Numbered from the stretch's first letter, positions 32,852 through 43,440 are shown. The stretch is DNA of 64,000 nucleotides from Podospora pseudocomata (GCF_035222375.1 NC_085890.1:2604001-2668000), one strand, 5' to 3'. Program-made: numbers and translations. Notes: a model not told the origin generated them from the sequence alone.

Positions 32852-33952
32852 TCAGTCCTGCTCAGCCTTCACAGTCACCCATTTATCCTCACCCACCCCC
32901 TCACCCACCTCACTGATTTGACAATTCTTCTGGGCATGCTCCGCAATAACAAGCCCAACTAACTCCTTCTCCGCAATCATACAAAGCATCGAGACCTCCT
33001 CATCTCCTGTTGTAGGTACACTCCCATCAGAGCCAACCTTTGCGAGATACTCACCCACTATCCTCCGCCCGTGTTGTTCCCAGTAATCCCTCGTCATTGC
33101 TACTGCCAACGGCAAGCCCTGGTTTATATATGCCGTCCCCCTTCCAGGGAGCTTGTTACCGGGAAGCAAAATCCTATAAATATTCCGCCAGCGGTCTTCT
33201 TCAGGTAGGTGCGGTTTGTCACGTCTAATGATCTCCCTGAGCGTAGACTGGGAAACGCCCTTGATGATGTCAAGGCTGCGAGGCTGGCAGGTGCGTTCCC
33301 GAATGTGGCTGTCGCAGGTGGGCTCATTGGCAAAGGTTTGACTGCAGATAGGGCAGTAGAAGGGATTGGGGTGGTGCTTGATAAGATGTTGGACGACATC
33401 AGAGATGGAGCGGAGGTGGTGCTGTAAGTTACAGAATCCATGATGGGATGGGTTGGAGATGGCGAAGGGACATGGTAGAGGGTAGTAGCCATCAATTCGA
33501 AAGATGAGGACGGTTGAGGGGTCGGATGGGTCAGATGTCTCCATGAGTATGGATCGAGGTGTTGGGCTAGAGGTTTTGGAGCGCTTTGGAGGTGGGATCC
33601 TGATAGTAGGGGGTGGGATGTAGCGTGCGGACTTCATCCATTGAGAAACAACTGGAAAGGTTTGACCGGCTAACTGGCACGCCAGGTGTTGAAGATTCTT
33701 AGGCAAGTGTGGCTGTAACAATGAGGCTGTTTCGTCGGGGGAGACACTGCCGCAGTCGCTTTCGAACGCATCTTCTAGGTCGGTGCTCTCGACAGTGTGT
33801 GTTGAGGTGACGTCGTCATGACTCTCATGCCGGTAGCGTTTCCGGCCCGTCGCTGGACGTATAGAGTCGCGATGTCGGGATGACGGATTCAGTGCCGAGG
33901 TCTTTTCCTTTCTTCCGATCGTGACCGACCTGCCATGTCCGGGCTGTGGCAT
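32852..33952 (-). CDS. Atypical zinc-finger protein, paralogue 1
   Basis: A single exon from ATG 33952 gives 366 aa. The N-terminal 150 residues are polar and disordered, with a basic cluster (GRKRYRHESHDD). The central module (about residues 160-225) reads CPFAISNPSHHGFCNLQHHL, then a helix VVQHLIKHHPN, then a C2H2-like finger FYCPICSQTF ending SHIRERTC. The spacing C-x2-C-x12-H-x5-C is C2HC-like rather than classical C2H2. The downstream part (LREIIRRDKPHLPEEDRWRN, IYRILLPGNKLPG) resembles the same region of the gene at 36936. It is likely nuclear. The module recurs in two nearby genes, so these are local paralogues. The function is unknown. Confidence 0.8.
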   Translation of the reverse strand: MPQPGHGRSVTIGRKEKTSALNPSSRHRDSIRPATGRKRYRHESHDDVTSTHTVESTDLEDAFESDCGSVSPDETASLLQPHLPKNLQHLACQLAGQTFPVVSQWMKSARYIPPPTIRIPPPKRSKTSSPTPRSILMETSDPSDPSTVLIFRIDGYYPLPCPFAISNPSHHGFCNLQHHLRSISDVVQHLIKHHPNPFYCPICSQTFANEPTCDSHIRERTCQPRSLDIIKGVSQSTLREIIRRDKPHLPEEDRWRNIYRILLPGNKLPGRGTAYINQGLPLAVAMTRDYWEQHGRRIVGEYLAKVGSDGSVPTTGDEEVSMLCMIAEKELVGLVIAEHAQKNCQISEVGEGVGEDKWVTVKAEQD

Positions 33953-34791
33953 GATCTTGGGAGTATCTCTATCCTGGATATTCCAAAGATGCTGTGCTCA
34001 GGGTGGTCCAGGTGCTAGTATGCACCAGGTTTTTGTCGAGATCAATAAAAGCTGTTTCGCAGATAGAGACTGAATAGAGGTTGGACTGTATGGCGCGTGG
34101 TAGACTCATTTTTGGAGGGCAATGGGCTGTTTTAATCGTGTGGCCATTGACTGTTGACTGGGAGAGGTTAGGCGAGGGGGACGGGGTCATGTTATGCCGT
34201 TTGGTGCCTACTGCCATCTTATATTGTTCCACCGGGTATGCGGCTATAGCTGGCGCAGTGGTGCTGGCACAATTGTGCGGGCCTTCGTCCCTGTTTAGTG
34301 GTGAAACTCGCAAGGTCGGGGCAATTATTGCCCCGCTGCCGCCCCAAAATAAATCCAAATGTCTAAAAGCACCGTTTTCTCCGCCTAGATAAAATTCTCG
34401 TGGTCAACTCATCAATACTTACCTGATTTTCTAAGCGTTCCGCACACTTCGCAATTTGACGATAGGCCAAGTTCCCGAATATTTCAGCACCCACTCTCGT
34501 CGAGGTTCACAAGTTTGTTTGTCACTCGCCCACAAGGACATCATTTGCCAATCCATCCCCCGTTTCCTACGGAAAAGGGAGTTCTCTCGAGACTACTCAC
34601 AGTTCCGTATCTGGTACACACTGGCTCACGAAGAGATAAGGTTATCACACATTTTTAGCTTTACTTCCAGCTGACAGGTAGGGGTTTCTACACCTAACAA
34701 ATCACAGAAAAATGCCGATGCCCCGACTTTTGACTCTTAAAGACCATCACATCCGAACCTTTTTCCTCCACGAGGCCCGATGCTTCCCACC
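33953..34791. other. Intergenic, no gene seen
   Basis: This interval of about 840 bp lies between two minus-strand zinc-finger genes. A minus-strand open frame at 33969-34358 has no motif. It should contain the promoter of paralogue 1 and the 3' UTR of paralogue 2. Confidence 0.45.
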
Positions 34792-35967
34792 TCAGAGCCC
34801 TGGAATGTAACCCGTGGACGATGAAGGCCGGATGCCTGCGACCTCGAAATCGAACAGCTCGGATTCTATTGCGGCCAGGCTTTGGACATGGGTGGACCGG
34901 ATCGGTATCGAAACCTGTACTGCCGGTGTGTTTCCAAGGGCCCAGAACTTCCTCAGAGCATCTCGGTCGATGTGGTCGTAAACGTCACTCCACTTGGGAC
35001 CATTCGGTTTAAACCATGAAATCGGGTCTTCCATCAACCTTGCCAAGATCCCATCCGCGGTCGCCCAAGGGACCAAACACACGGTTCGCCAAGCGCCGAA
35101 GGTGTTTGTTTCAGGGCCCTCGCCGCTGGTGGACGCTGGTTGTTGAGGTACCGATATCGGTCCGAGGCTAAAGCTGGTTGGCAGAGGGGTGACAGGACTG
35201 ACCACAGCGGCAGGGTGAGGAGAAGATTCTCCGATGATTGGGAGACATGGTTCTTCTGGAAGCAATGCGTGTCGCGCTGGTGGAAGGGCAAAAGCAACGG
35301 CCTCTGCTTCCATTTCTGCGGCCCCTACACCCATAGACCCATACCCCGAGGCTTTCAAGTTAGCCGGTATCCCATTGTCACCGCCACCCTCGCTGTCGCA
35401 GACGCGATAAGGTCTTGCACCGGAATTTTTACGGAGCAAGGCTTCGCGGACCTCGTCGGCTACTGATGAAATTTCCTGTTGATCAAGGTGCAGTCGCGCC
35501 TTGAGAACTGACTGTATGGTAACAGGGTCGATCAAAACGTTTTTGGCCTCCACGACAGCATCTTGAAAATAGATAAGCTCTCGAGGCAGTGCTGGGAGCT
35601 TGAAGAATGTCGTCCACAACCACTTCCACTTCACTTCACAGGACTTCGTTCTAGGGCACCGCCGCGCTGTGGTCCATTCGTCGTATGTTATTTCGTCGCG
35701 GCCAAGCGCGATTGAACAGCGCTCGCTCACGATGTGGTTGTTTCTTGCATCCTCACTTTCAAACGACCTGAAGCAACGGGCGCAGTGATTCTTCAGGATG
35801 TGTTTCCTCTCGAGGTGCTTCTTGACCGCCTCGAAGCCCTTCAGCTCGTAACTGGCGCACGCGTAATGGCGACATGGATCATAACGGAAGAAGGGACAAG
35901 CTAGCCTTGGCTTGGTGTTGTCGGCGGTGGCAGACTCAGCAGGGTGCATCAGTAATGGAGCTGACAT
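34792..35967 (-). CDS. Atypical zinc-finger protein, paralogue 2
   Basis: A single exon from ATG 35967 (MSAPLLMHPAESATADN) gives 391 aa. The frame extends 12 codons upstream without an ATG. The zinc module lies near the N-terminus (about residues 25-90): ACPFFRYDPCRHYACASYEL, then VKKHLERKHILK, then HCARCFRSFESEDARNNHIV followed by SERC. The middle is low-complexity (Ala/Pro-rich), and the C-terminus has helix-prone segments (WSDVYDHIDRDALRKFWALG). It is related to the genes at 32852 and 36936 in the module only. Whether the module binds DNA or protein cannot be read from the sequence. Confidence 0.8.
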   Translation of the reverse strand: MSAPLLMHPAESATADNTKPRLACPFFRYDPCRHYACASYELKGFEAVKKHLERKHILKNHCARCFRSFESEDARNNHIVSERCSIALGRDEITYDEWTTARRCPRTKSCEVKWKWLWTTFFKLPALPRELIYFQDAVVEAKNVLIDPVTIQSVLKARLHLDQQEISSVADEVREALLRKNSGARPYRVCDSEGGGDNGIPANLKASGYGSMGVGAAEMEAEAVAFALPPARHALLPEEPCLPIIGESSPHPAAVVSPVTPLPTSFSLGPISVPQQPASTSGEGPETNTFGAWRTVCLVPWATADGILARLMEDPISWFKPNGPKWSDVYDHIDRDALRKFWALGNTPAVQVSIPIRSTHVQSLAAIESELFDFEVAGIRPSSSTGYIPGL

Positions 35968-36451
35968 GTTTGCAGCCGCATGTACAAATCCAGAGCAGAT
36001 CAATGAGTCAAATCAAGTTTAAGTCTTGAAGTATATGTGAGTAATGGAAGTTATGTCCAACACGGTGGGTCGGTGGGCTGTCTCTATAGGATCCTGAGTG
36101 GGCCATTTGCTGTAAACACCTTTTGGACAAAAGGCTGAATTGACAGAATTGGTCAGCCCGGAACAACTTAGAGAACAAACCCCAAACCCTGTCGAATACT
36201 GCCGAATACCCCAGTTCAGACAAATGTCGAAAATCCCGCGATGAGGGGGGGGTGGGTGTCTCCAAGTAGGATCCAGCCAGGCCAGTGTCACAGCTGATTG
36301 GCTCTATCTGCAGACTCTTGGCTTCTTTTCAGTCAAGCTTGCAGCAAATTATAGTTCACCTGGCTCAAAACATACATTAATGAATGTGGTGTATCCCCAA
36401 GAACCAGCCAGCACAGCACCTACGAGGCACGTAACTGTGCGACTAGGCGTC
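35968..36451. other. Intergenic, no gene seen
   Basis: This should hold the promoter of zinc-finger paralogue 2. Nothing else was recognised before the inverted-repeat element at 36452. Confidence 0.45.
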
Positions 36452-36676
36452 CTGGCACCCTCACCACAAAATAATTGGCACACAAAGGTAGGTTAACCCA
36501 CATCATATCGTGGACTATCTATACCTTGGAGGATAATCATGAGGCCTTTAAAGATAGATAATAGGCCTTTAATAATATTCAAGGGCCTATTTAATATTTC
36601 ATGAGGTATGGTTTATACTATCCTATGGGTTGACTTACTTTGGTGTGGTAATCATTTTGTCGGGAGGGGTGCCTGG
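36452..36676. mobile_element. Short AT-rich TIR element (MITE-like), copy 1
   Basis: The ends are inverted: CACCCTCACCACAAAATAAT near 36456-36475 against the complement of the 3' end near 36642-36671, with a few mismatches. CCTGG flanks both sides (36451-36455 and 36672-36676), a possible 5-bp target duplication. The inside is AT-rich, with degenerate units starting GGCC or GGT at 36543, 36564, 36584 and 36605, spaced 20-21 bp. It has no coding capacity. It shares both ends and architecture with 39724-39960. Confidence 0.65.
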
Positions 36677-36935
36677 TCAATTGGAAAGTTGGACATTTGT
36701 CTGAATTGCCGCATGCCACGGCGTCATCCAATAGGACAGACCCTACTAGCGCATGATTCCCATGTGTTGAGAGTCTGCCTTGTCCGGCCAAATCGGATTT
36801 GGAATTTCAGATTCCTCATTTCAGATGCCTCTCATGACATCTCAGTCAGCCCATTTGTTTTGCCCCCCGATGTATAGCGCTCGCCTCTCGTATCTCTCCT
36901 TTCCGCCCTAACTGACAGCTTCATCCAAATAGTCT
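36677..36935. promoter_or_regulatory. Probable promoter region of zinc-finger paralogue 3
   Basis: This 259-bp interval lies between the MITE-like element and the start codon. A pyrimidine-rich stretch (36885-36915) precedes the ATG. The element therefore sits close upstream of the gene. Confidence 0.35.
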
Positions 36936-38412
36936 ATGGCTATGATTGCAAACAAAGCGACATCCGACCTCTCGTATGAGCAGACCGTTAGGCCAAAGGA
37001 TCGCAAAAGAAAACGCAGATGTGAGATCAAGAACTACGACACCGACGGGGACAATGATATTCCATACCTCGAGCAGGAAGACAAGGCTCCGGGGACTGGA
37101 TCTTCCGATATATCGTGGAGTTGTCCATTCTGGAAGCGGGACCCTTTTCACCATATGGATTGCATGTCCTACAAGCTTAGACGAATTCGAGATGTCAAGC
37201 AGCATCTCATGCGCAAACATTACGAACTCCCGTTTTACTGCCCGATTTGCCAACACAAGTTTTCCGACATCAAGGAACGCGATCATCACATCCGACAGCG
37301 AACATGTACGGAAGATTTGAAAGTGAGAACAGACCTACCAAACACATCGATTCCGCCTGAAAAGCAGGAGCTGTTGCGAGCGCGGTTGGGTGGGTCAGAC
37401 AAGGAGATATGGTATCAGATTTGGGATATCCTTTTTGAAGCCAGGACACCACCGGCGACACCACATCAGAAGACCGTCATCGAAGAAGTTGTCGATGTGT
37501 TGCAAGGGTTCTGGAGTGAACACCGATTGGAAATCATTCTTGATGTCACCCACGGACAGGATTCATACGACGAAGACGCCGATTCTATCAGAGCGCAGCT
37601 CCCAGGCTTGATGTCAACGGCATTGTCTAGTCTCGTGAGGAGGGTGAAAGAGGCTGTCCACAAGATCGACCACTGTGAGCCAACATCACCAGCAACTGAG
37701 AATTATGGGACACCGGTTACCAGCACGCCATCCAACTTTACGTCGACATTCCCATCAAAGAGACACGAAAGCTTCATGAAGAAGAAGGGTCAGAATGACG
37801 CTCATACGAGGAAGCTGGGGAGGGTGTGCAAGGAGTACATGAGTATGCGCAAGGAAATTTGGCAACCCCTGGCGGCAAGGTGTGAAGAGAAGTGGAATGT
37901 GGTTGAAATGCAGGTTTGTTTTCTTTCCAGACCCCCAATCTGTGAAAAACCAAGGCATATTGACTTCTAAGCAGTGCATGTCCAACGGCCTCAAGGGCAT
38001 TCAATCCCACGCTCGTGCTTATACCAAATTGGTGACGCCAGCCACTAGCATGATGGAAACATCGGTTTGTCAACCTCCCGCAACGCCACCACCACAAAGC
38101 TTCGATAACCCCCAGTTCGAAGGTTTCGAAAACTTCTCGCCATCCCAAGAGGTCGACGGCGGGTTAATACAACCCTTTGGCGCAGGTCACGACCCGGGAT
38201 TCGATATGGGGAGCGATGGCACAAGTGATTTTCTCCAGGATTGGGACTCTTCGATTATTTTCTCACTCTTCCCTAGAGGTCATGGGGCCAGACTCTGGAA
38301 TTTTGGGGCCAGTTCGGCCAGTGCTCATTCCGAAGGAATGCAGTATCCGCCACTATCAAACACCACGACCAGTGAGGGTTCCTTTCTAAAATGGGATGGT
38401 GGTGACGGCTGA
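36936..38412 (+). CDS. Atypical zinc-finger protein, paralogue 3
   Basis: Two exons (36936-37913 and 37975-38412) around a 61-bp intron give 471 aa. A basic cluster (RPKDRKRKRRCE, about residues 25-36) looks like a nuclear signal. The zinc module follows at about 65-130: SCPFWKRDPFHHMDCMSYKL, VKQHLMRKHYELP, FYCPICQHKFSDIKERDHHI and RQRTC. It is the closest local relative of the gene at 32852 (shared FYCPIC, HIR-x-RTC, and a similar region after the module). The second half is polar, with a C-terminus rich in Phe, Gly and acidic residues (FEGFENFSPSQE, FLQDWDSS) that could be an activation region. The function is unknown. Confidence 0.8.
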
Positions 38413-38551
38413 CAGGGGCATTGGGTTTCATAACGTCAAGAGCAAAATTTGCATTATCCTCATTGCGTAGCTGGGGTATACTATCATTACAGATTGAAAA
38501 GTAAAGCCAGGGCGATTACACCTGCTCATATCAGACTCCAAACAAGACTGG

Positions 38552-39261
38552 TCAATTCCAAACACAGCTCTCCATCAACCAAACCCAACCCATTATGATC
38601 AATGGCAGCAAAGCAACACCAATAACCAACAAGACCCATCTCATCTCCATCGTCACCGGGCCCCTTAACCACCTCTTGATTTTGGTCTTGAGCTTCCTCG
38701 CATGGGGACAGGTCTCTGTACCATAAATTAGACAGCCTAAACCAGGTCGTGATTCACACTCGATATGCTCTCTTCTTCGTTGCATCAATAACCTAAACAT
38801 ATCCTTGTTAGCCTTCGGCTATTCTCGAAGATACCAGTGAGAGCTAATTGTGACGATACTGACTTTACGCTCCCCCTACAAAACCGCAAGTCACTCCCCA
38901 AATCACATCGCTGATTACTCGGGCATTCCAGATGCAGCTTCCTCCTCTCCATGAGCCAATCAACCTTCAGTTTCACGCCGGTATCGACGAGCCGGTAGAA
39001 ATAGCGAGAGGTGTGCTTGAGGGATAGGGCATCGGGATAGATGAGATGTTGTGTGATTATCAGATGGATCTCTGGTGGCAGTTGGGAAAAGCCCCTTTTT
39101 GGTTGAGCGCCGGAATCATCATGATGAGGCAGTTCGCAATCAGCCGCCGGGCCGGAAGTGGAGTTGGGTCCGGAAGACGTCAATGTGGGTTTCCGGTTCG
39201 GCGGCGGTGTGGAGCCCAGGTTGTCCTGCAGAACGTTGCGGCGGCGGCGGATGTGGAACAT
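38552..39261 (-). CDS. F-box protein with C-terminal membrane helix
   Basis: Two exons (39261-38869 and 38803-38552) around a 65-bp intron give 214 aa. After a basic start (MFHIRRRRNVLQDN) and a polar linker comes an F-box (FSQLPPEIHLIITQHLIYPD, then ALSLKHTSRYFYRLV, about residues 58-95). A small Cys-containing segment follows (CPSNQRCDLGSDLRFC, and CLIYGTETCPHARK in exon 2). The last 30 residues form one hydrophobic helix (MRWVLLVIGVALLPLIIMGW). The protein could be a tail-anchored adaptor that brings an SCF ubiquitin ligase to a membrane, which is inference from architecture. The family is frequent in filamentous ascomycetes. The F-box is distinct from the helix in the 21-29 kb array. Confidence 0.8.
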
Positions 39262-39723
39262 TTCTTCAGCGGGTTACAAATGACAGACAAACAAGAGCTG
39301 GACAGTGGTTGGTTTAAGGAGAAGCAGTCAATCAGACATGCGGGTGAGGTTGGAGAACACGGGTATATATAAACACCAGAAACGAGATTCTGCCTGGAGT
39401 CCTCCCCATCGTTCAAACTGGCATCAAGTGCGAGGGGCTCAGCTGAGTGATTCGCGGGTGATTCCAGGGTTGTTGAGACAAGACCTGTGGCGCTTGGTTA
39501 GCGGGCTTTGAACCCCTGTAACTCGCATCTCGTTTTTGGTGTGGTGCCTGAAAGAGCCCCTGAGGGCTGCGTCATCTTTGCGACGACTTTTTGGACGACA
39601 TTTTGGAGGACAGGTATTTGGATGGAGCGCACATGGTGGATAATATACCGTTTAGATGATGCTGAGATGGTGGACAGTGATGCCCAAGAACCTCTGAGCT
39701 CGAGGTATCGAGCTGGTTAGCTT
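39262..39723. other. Intergenic, no gene seen
   Basis: This should hold the promoter of the F-box gene. Short frames on both strands have no recognisable content. Confidence 0.45.
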
Positions 39724-39960
39724 GCTACCCTCACCACAAAATAATTAGCGGTCGAAAGTAGGTTCAAGCCTATATTATCTCACAAACTATATCTCGAAAG
39801 ATAATCGTCTTACGTTTAAAAACAGTCAATACGTCTTAAAAGATAGTTCATAAGCCTTAAAGATATTTCAAGGGCCTAATAATGTACTTTTGAGGCATGG
39901 TTCAAAGTATAATATGGGGTTAACTTACCTGGTGCGCCAATTATTCTGTAGGGAGCATGC
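39724..39960. mobile_element. Short AT-rich TIR element (MITE-like), copy 2
   Basis: The 5' end (CTACCCTCACCACAAAATAA, 39725-39744) and the 3' end (CCAATTATTCTGTAGGGAGC, about 39937-39956) are imperfect inverted repeats and match copy 1 at 36452. GCTTG occurs on both sides (39720-39724 and 39959-39963), a possible target duplication. Internal AT-rich units are phased at about 20-21 bp (marker bases near 39814, 39833, 39854, 39874, 39895). Confidence 0.65.
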
Positions 39961-40165
39961 TTGTCTGAATGAATGTTTTCTCAACCGGGGTTAGGGTTGG
40001 AAAGTCATAAAACCCAAGTCCAGCGAACCAACGTGACCACGCGCCCCGCCAGCAAAGGTGCGGGGAAGAAACCGCGGGCGGGCATGGGCAAGTGGAACTT
40101 TGGGAGCCTCACTGAAGCGCTGCGTCTTCAACAAAAGCACAGGATGCCGTCCTGAAGCCGTGGCC

Positions 40166-42448
40166 ATGTCGAGCCTCAGGTCATATAGCGACAACGACGA
40201 CGACAGCAGCGAGTATGGCTACAACCTGAGCCCGGAGGAGGAAAGACTTCTTTGCGCACTTGCCGACCACATTTCTCCCGTGGTTCCAACGTCGGCCCCG
40301 CCAGAACCAGCGCCGACGAAAGTTCCAGCGCCCGCACCGCGAATCCCAGCTCCGCGTACGTCACGACCACCGCCCTCCCCACCCAAGCGCTCCAAGCCCT
40401 CCCAACCCACAATCGATTCAAAGGCGCCATCTTCATCATGGGATCCGCCCGTACCCGAAGTTGTTTCGGTCTTCAGACCCCCAACAGTGCCCCAGAATAA
40501 ACCGAGGCCATCGCAGCTAGTCAAGCCGAGGTGGGACATCAGTGGCGGCATCAAACCCGATGCTTCTCAAGCCGTTGATGAAGCGCTCGACGCCCTCAGT
40601 GAGAACGACTTGAAATTTGACATCATCCAGCTCACCCCCGAAACGAACCCTCGTACCTATCGTCATGGCTCGGCAAATTCTAAGCATGTGGGCAGGGAGA
40701 GCGGTGACAGTCAGGACAGTGGAATCTGGAATGCGCCGCGCAGCAGTGGCAGTCGTGTGTCTTTCGACGTCAAGCACAAGACAGCGCGCACGTCTACCGT
40801 GGATACAATACCGCACGTCAACTACCCGGACCGTGAGTTGTCTGCCCCCGGCTTTGTCGCCTGTCTAACTGACCAGACACCTCGACTAGTGAGTCAGGCG
40901 CTTGCTGGCGTCAGCGACACGTCGTTATCTGTGTCGGATGAGAACCCCCAACACATGCTCGAGATAGAAGTCAAGAGACGCAATGGCGTTGTTCCGTCGC
41001 CCCTCTCCCAGTTTCGATCTTTCCCAAAGAAACCACTGTCTGTTACTGATCTTACAGCCGGGTTATGGTGCGAGTTGCAGCACTACTACACACTGTCGAG
41101 ACTTCCGTTTGGCAGAAGGACGCAAACTCCTGCCATGAAGAGGGGCTCCAAGGTTCACGAGAAGCTCGAGCGCGAAGTTTTTCAGCCCGTTACAGTCACC
41201 ATCGCTAAAAAGGTGGACAATTTAGGTCTGCAAATGTGGAATGTCATTTTGGGTTTACGAACGCTTCGCGATACTGGCTCAACCCGGGAACTGCAGGTTT
41301 GGGGCATGGTAGACGGCAACCTGGTGAACGGTGTCATTGACTACCTCAGCTACGAGAATCCCGATTCCGAACTAGAAGAGGAGACTCTCAGCAGTCGCGG
41401 AAGCCAAACCACCGCCTCACAACGCCTCGCTGACACCATGATGCAAGTCTACATAACCGACATCAAGACTCGTCTCACTCCCAAGCCCCCGTCTAAACCC
41501 CAGGTTCACATGTCCCTAATCCAGCTGTTCCTGTACCACCGTTTTCTCAGTGAGATGGCCTCGGACAAACTCGACTACTTCCAGATCTTTGGCCGGTACA
41601 ACTTGAACCCAGAGGAACCCTTCTCAGACTCGTTTATGGCTCAAATGGGCGCTCTGCATGAAGAGGTGTTTGAGGATGGGGATTCAGAAAGCGAAACGGA
41701 AGGGGCGTCAGAATGGGGGTATGAATCCGAAAGCGCCAGGACCACCACTACATCCACGACAACCACCACGACGGAATCCTCTGCTTATTTCTCTGCCCCG
41801 GCGTCACCCGGTGTAGGGAAACGACCCAAGGGTCTCAAGTACGGCAATCTCCAATCGTTGCTAGGGCTTTTGAAGTTTGAGCTCCAGGTCACCTTTCCAC
41901 ATGGAGCATCGGATATCGGACAGATAGTAGCTGTGGAATATCGCTATCGAGGCAAGGGGAAGGCACCGGCTGCTGCTGAGGAAGAGGATGAAGACGAGAT
42001 AGACAAGGATGAGGGGAGGGTCATCTCCACGACTACGTATTTTGTCGAGCCGGGCACGCTGGATACGTATCTTGCGCAGACTATGCCTTGGTGGAAGGGG
42101 GAGAGGGAGCCGAGGGGGGTGGAGATGGAGGATGCGTTCAAGTGTGGGTATTGCGAGTTTGTGGGGGAGTGTGAGTGGAGGGCGAAGATGAATGATGAGG
42201 TGGTCAGGAAGGCGATGGCGAACAGGGCTAGACGAGAAAGGAAGAGGATGAAGGAGGAGGGGGCGGTGGTTGTTGGGGAGGGGTTGGAGGGGGAGCAGGG
42301 GGAGAAGCCGGTTTTGGAGGAGTATAGTGGGGATGTGGAGGAGAGCGCGTCGCAGAGGAAGAAGAAGGGGAAGAAGAGGGGTGGTGAGGAGAAGAAAAGT
42401 AGGAGCAGGAAGAGGCAGAGTGCCAGTCAGGAGGGGATTGCGTGGTGA
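40166..42448 (+). CDS. EXO5: Exonuclease V (EXO5/DEM1), 4Fe-4S single-strand DNA nuclease
   Basis: A single exon gives 760 aa from ATG 40166 (MSSLRSYSDNDDDSSEYG). The family cysteines of the iron-sulfur cluster are present: C302 (LWCELQHYYTL) and C660, C663, C669 (CGYCEFVGECEW). RecB-like nuclease motifs lie between (MKRGSKVHEKLEREVF; GVIDYLSYE; VYITDIKTRL, then QVHMSLIQLFLYHRFLSEM). The N-terminal 260 residues and an acidic insert plus Thr run (near residues 510-545) are disordered. The C-terminus is a Lys/Glu-rich tail. Yeast Exo5 is needed for mitochondrial DNA maintenance; human EXO5 acts on nuclear crosslinks. The frame is open upstream to an ATG at 40058, adding 36 Arg-rich residues without acids until near the end, which could be a mitochondrial presequence. 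Confidence 0.92.
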   Translation: MSSLRSYSDNDDDSSEYGYNLSPEEERLLCALADHISPVVPTSAPPEPAPTKVPAPAPRIPAPRTSRPPPSPPKRSKPSQPTIDSKAPSSSWDPPVPEVVSVFRPPTVPQNKPRPSQLVKPRWDISGGIKPDASQAVDEALDALSENDLKFDIIQLTPETNPRTYRHGSANSKHVGRESGDSQDSGIWNAPRSSGSRVSFDVKHKTARTSTVDTIPHVNYPDRELSAPGFVACLTDQTPRLVSQALAGVSDTSLSVSDENPQHMLEIEVKRRNGVVPSPLSQFRSFPKKPLSVTDLTAGLWCELQHYYTLSRLPFGRRTQTPAMKRGSKVHEKLEREVFQPVTVTIAKKVDNLGLQMWNVILGLRTLRDTGSTRELQVWGMVDGNLVNGVIDYLSYENPDSELEEETLSSRGSQTTASQRLADTMMQVYITDIKTRLTPKPPSKPQVHMSLIQLFLYHRFLSEMASDKLDYFQIFGRYNLNPEEPFSDSFMAQMGALHEEVFEDGDSESETEGASEWGYESESARTTTTSTTTTTTESSAYFSAPASPGVGKRPKGLKYGNLQSLLGLLKFELQVTFPHGASDIGQIVAVEYRYRGKGKAPAAAEEEDEDEIDKDEGRVISTTTYFVEPGTLDTYLAQTMPWWKGEREPRGVEMEDAFKCGYCEFVGECEWRAKMNDEVVRKAMANRARRERKRMKEEGAVVVGEGLEGEQGEKPVLEEYSGDVEESASQRKKKGKKRGGEEKKSRSRKRQSASQEGIAW

Positions 42449-43440
42449 TGGTCAAAGCGGAAGAAAAGAAACCAAGAGAGATTGCCTCGGTACCGGGGAG
42501 TGAAACAAGTGTGCTGGAGATGGGGATGGACTTTGGAGGCTATATATGGTGTTCATGGAGAACGACAAGGAGAACTGCTTTGGAGTAATCTTTTGGACGG
42601 AAGGCAAGTGGATGTTGGGACACCATATATACGGAGTGGTGATTTTCATCGCGCGGGGAATGAGATGAGGACATGAGGGACCCTGCTGAGTTTGACTCTA
42701 GTTTTACATTGTGAAAAGAGATAAGATGTGTAGAAGGGGTGGAAAGAGAAAGGAGGAAAAAGAGAAAGGATCACCCACTCTTTATCATCTCCCTCGCCAT
42801 CACAACACAGCAGCAGAGTTTCTCTTCCTCTTTGCTAGCTCTTGTGCGGTGGTTGCTGTTGGCTGGGTAGGTGCTGGCGGGTTGGTGGTCTTCTCTCTTC
42901 TGCGATGACGAGAGAGCTTGGAAGGCAATTTTGGAAAAGCAATTAGCGATGGATACCCGGGCTTATGACTATATTCTTTTCTTTACAGTCAATTTCAGCA
43001 CATCATCATTTTGGGAACATTTTTTCGTGTTGTTATAGGTTGTTTGGTTGTTGTTGTTTGTTCATCATTACTCTTTCTCTTTAGTCTACACTACTACCCA
43101 TGTCTGCCTTTACCGCCAACAAACCAGTCCTTGTTCTATCCATCATGTCCCTATCCTACAATTCCCCTTCCTGGTGTTAACAGCTGCCAAAAAAGAAGAA
43201 GAAAAAGACAAAACTGCACAATGCATGCTCGCTTGCATTTCAAACTTTGCCATCCCACACCCACCCAATTTTGATAGGTACCCAAACTTTCCCATCCCGG
43301 CTTGCAAACAGAAAAGAGCCTTTCCCATATGTACTGATTCATTCCTTTTGTGACAGGTCCAACCCCTTCCAAAAAAAAAAAAAGCGCATAATCATAACAG
43401 TCATTTCCCTCATCATCCACTTTTGGCATACTCCAGAGCC
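42449..43440. other. Convergent 3' region, no gene seen
   Basis: EXO5 and the NIPA-type gene both end at this interval, so it should hold two 3' UTRs. Purine-rich tracts (42720-42770) and an A run (43370-43384) occur. No coding region was recognised. Confidence 0.5.

Noticed and set aside
39991-39996. TTAGGG telomere-like word
   Set aside because: It is a single occurrence with no tandem repeat.
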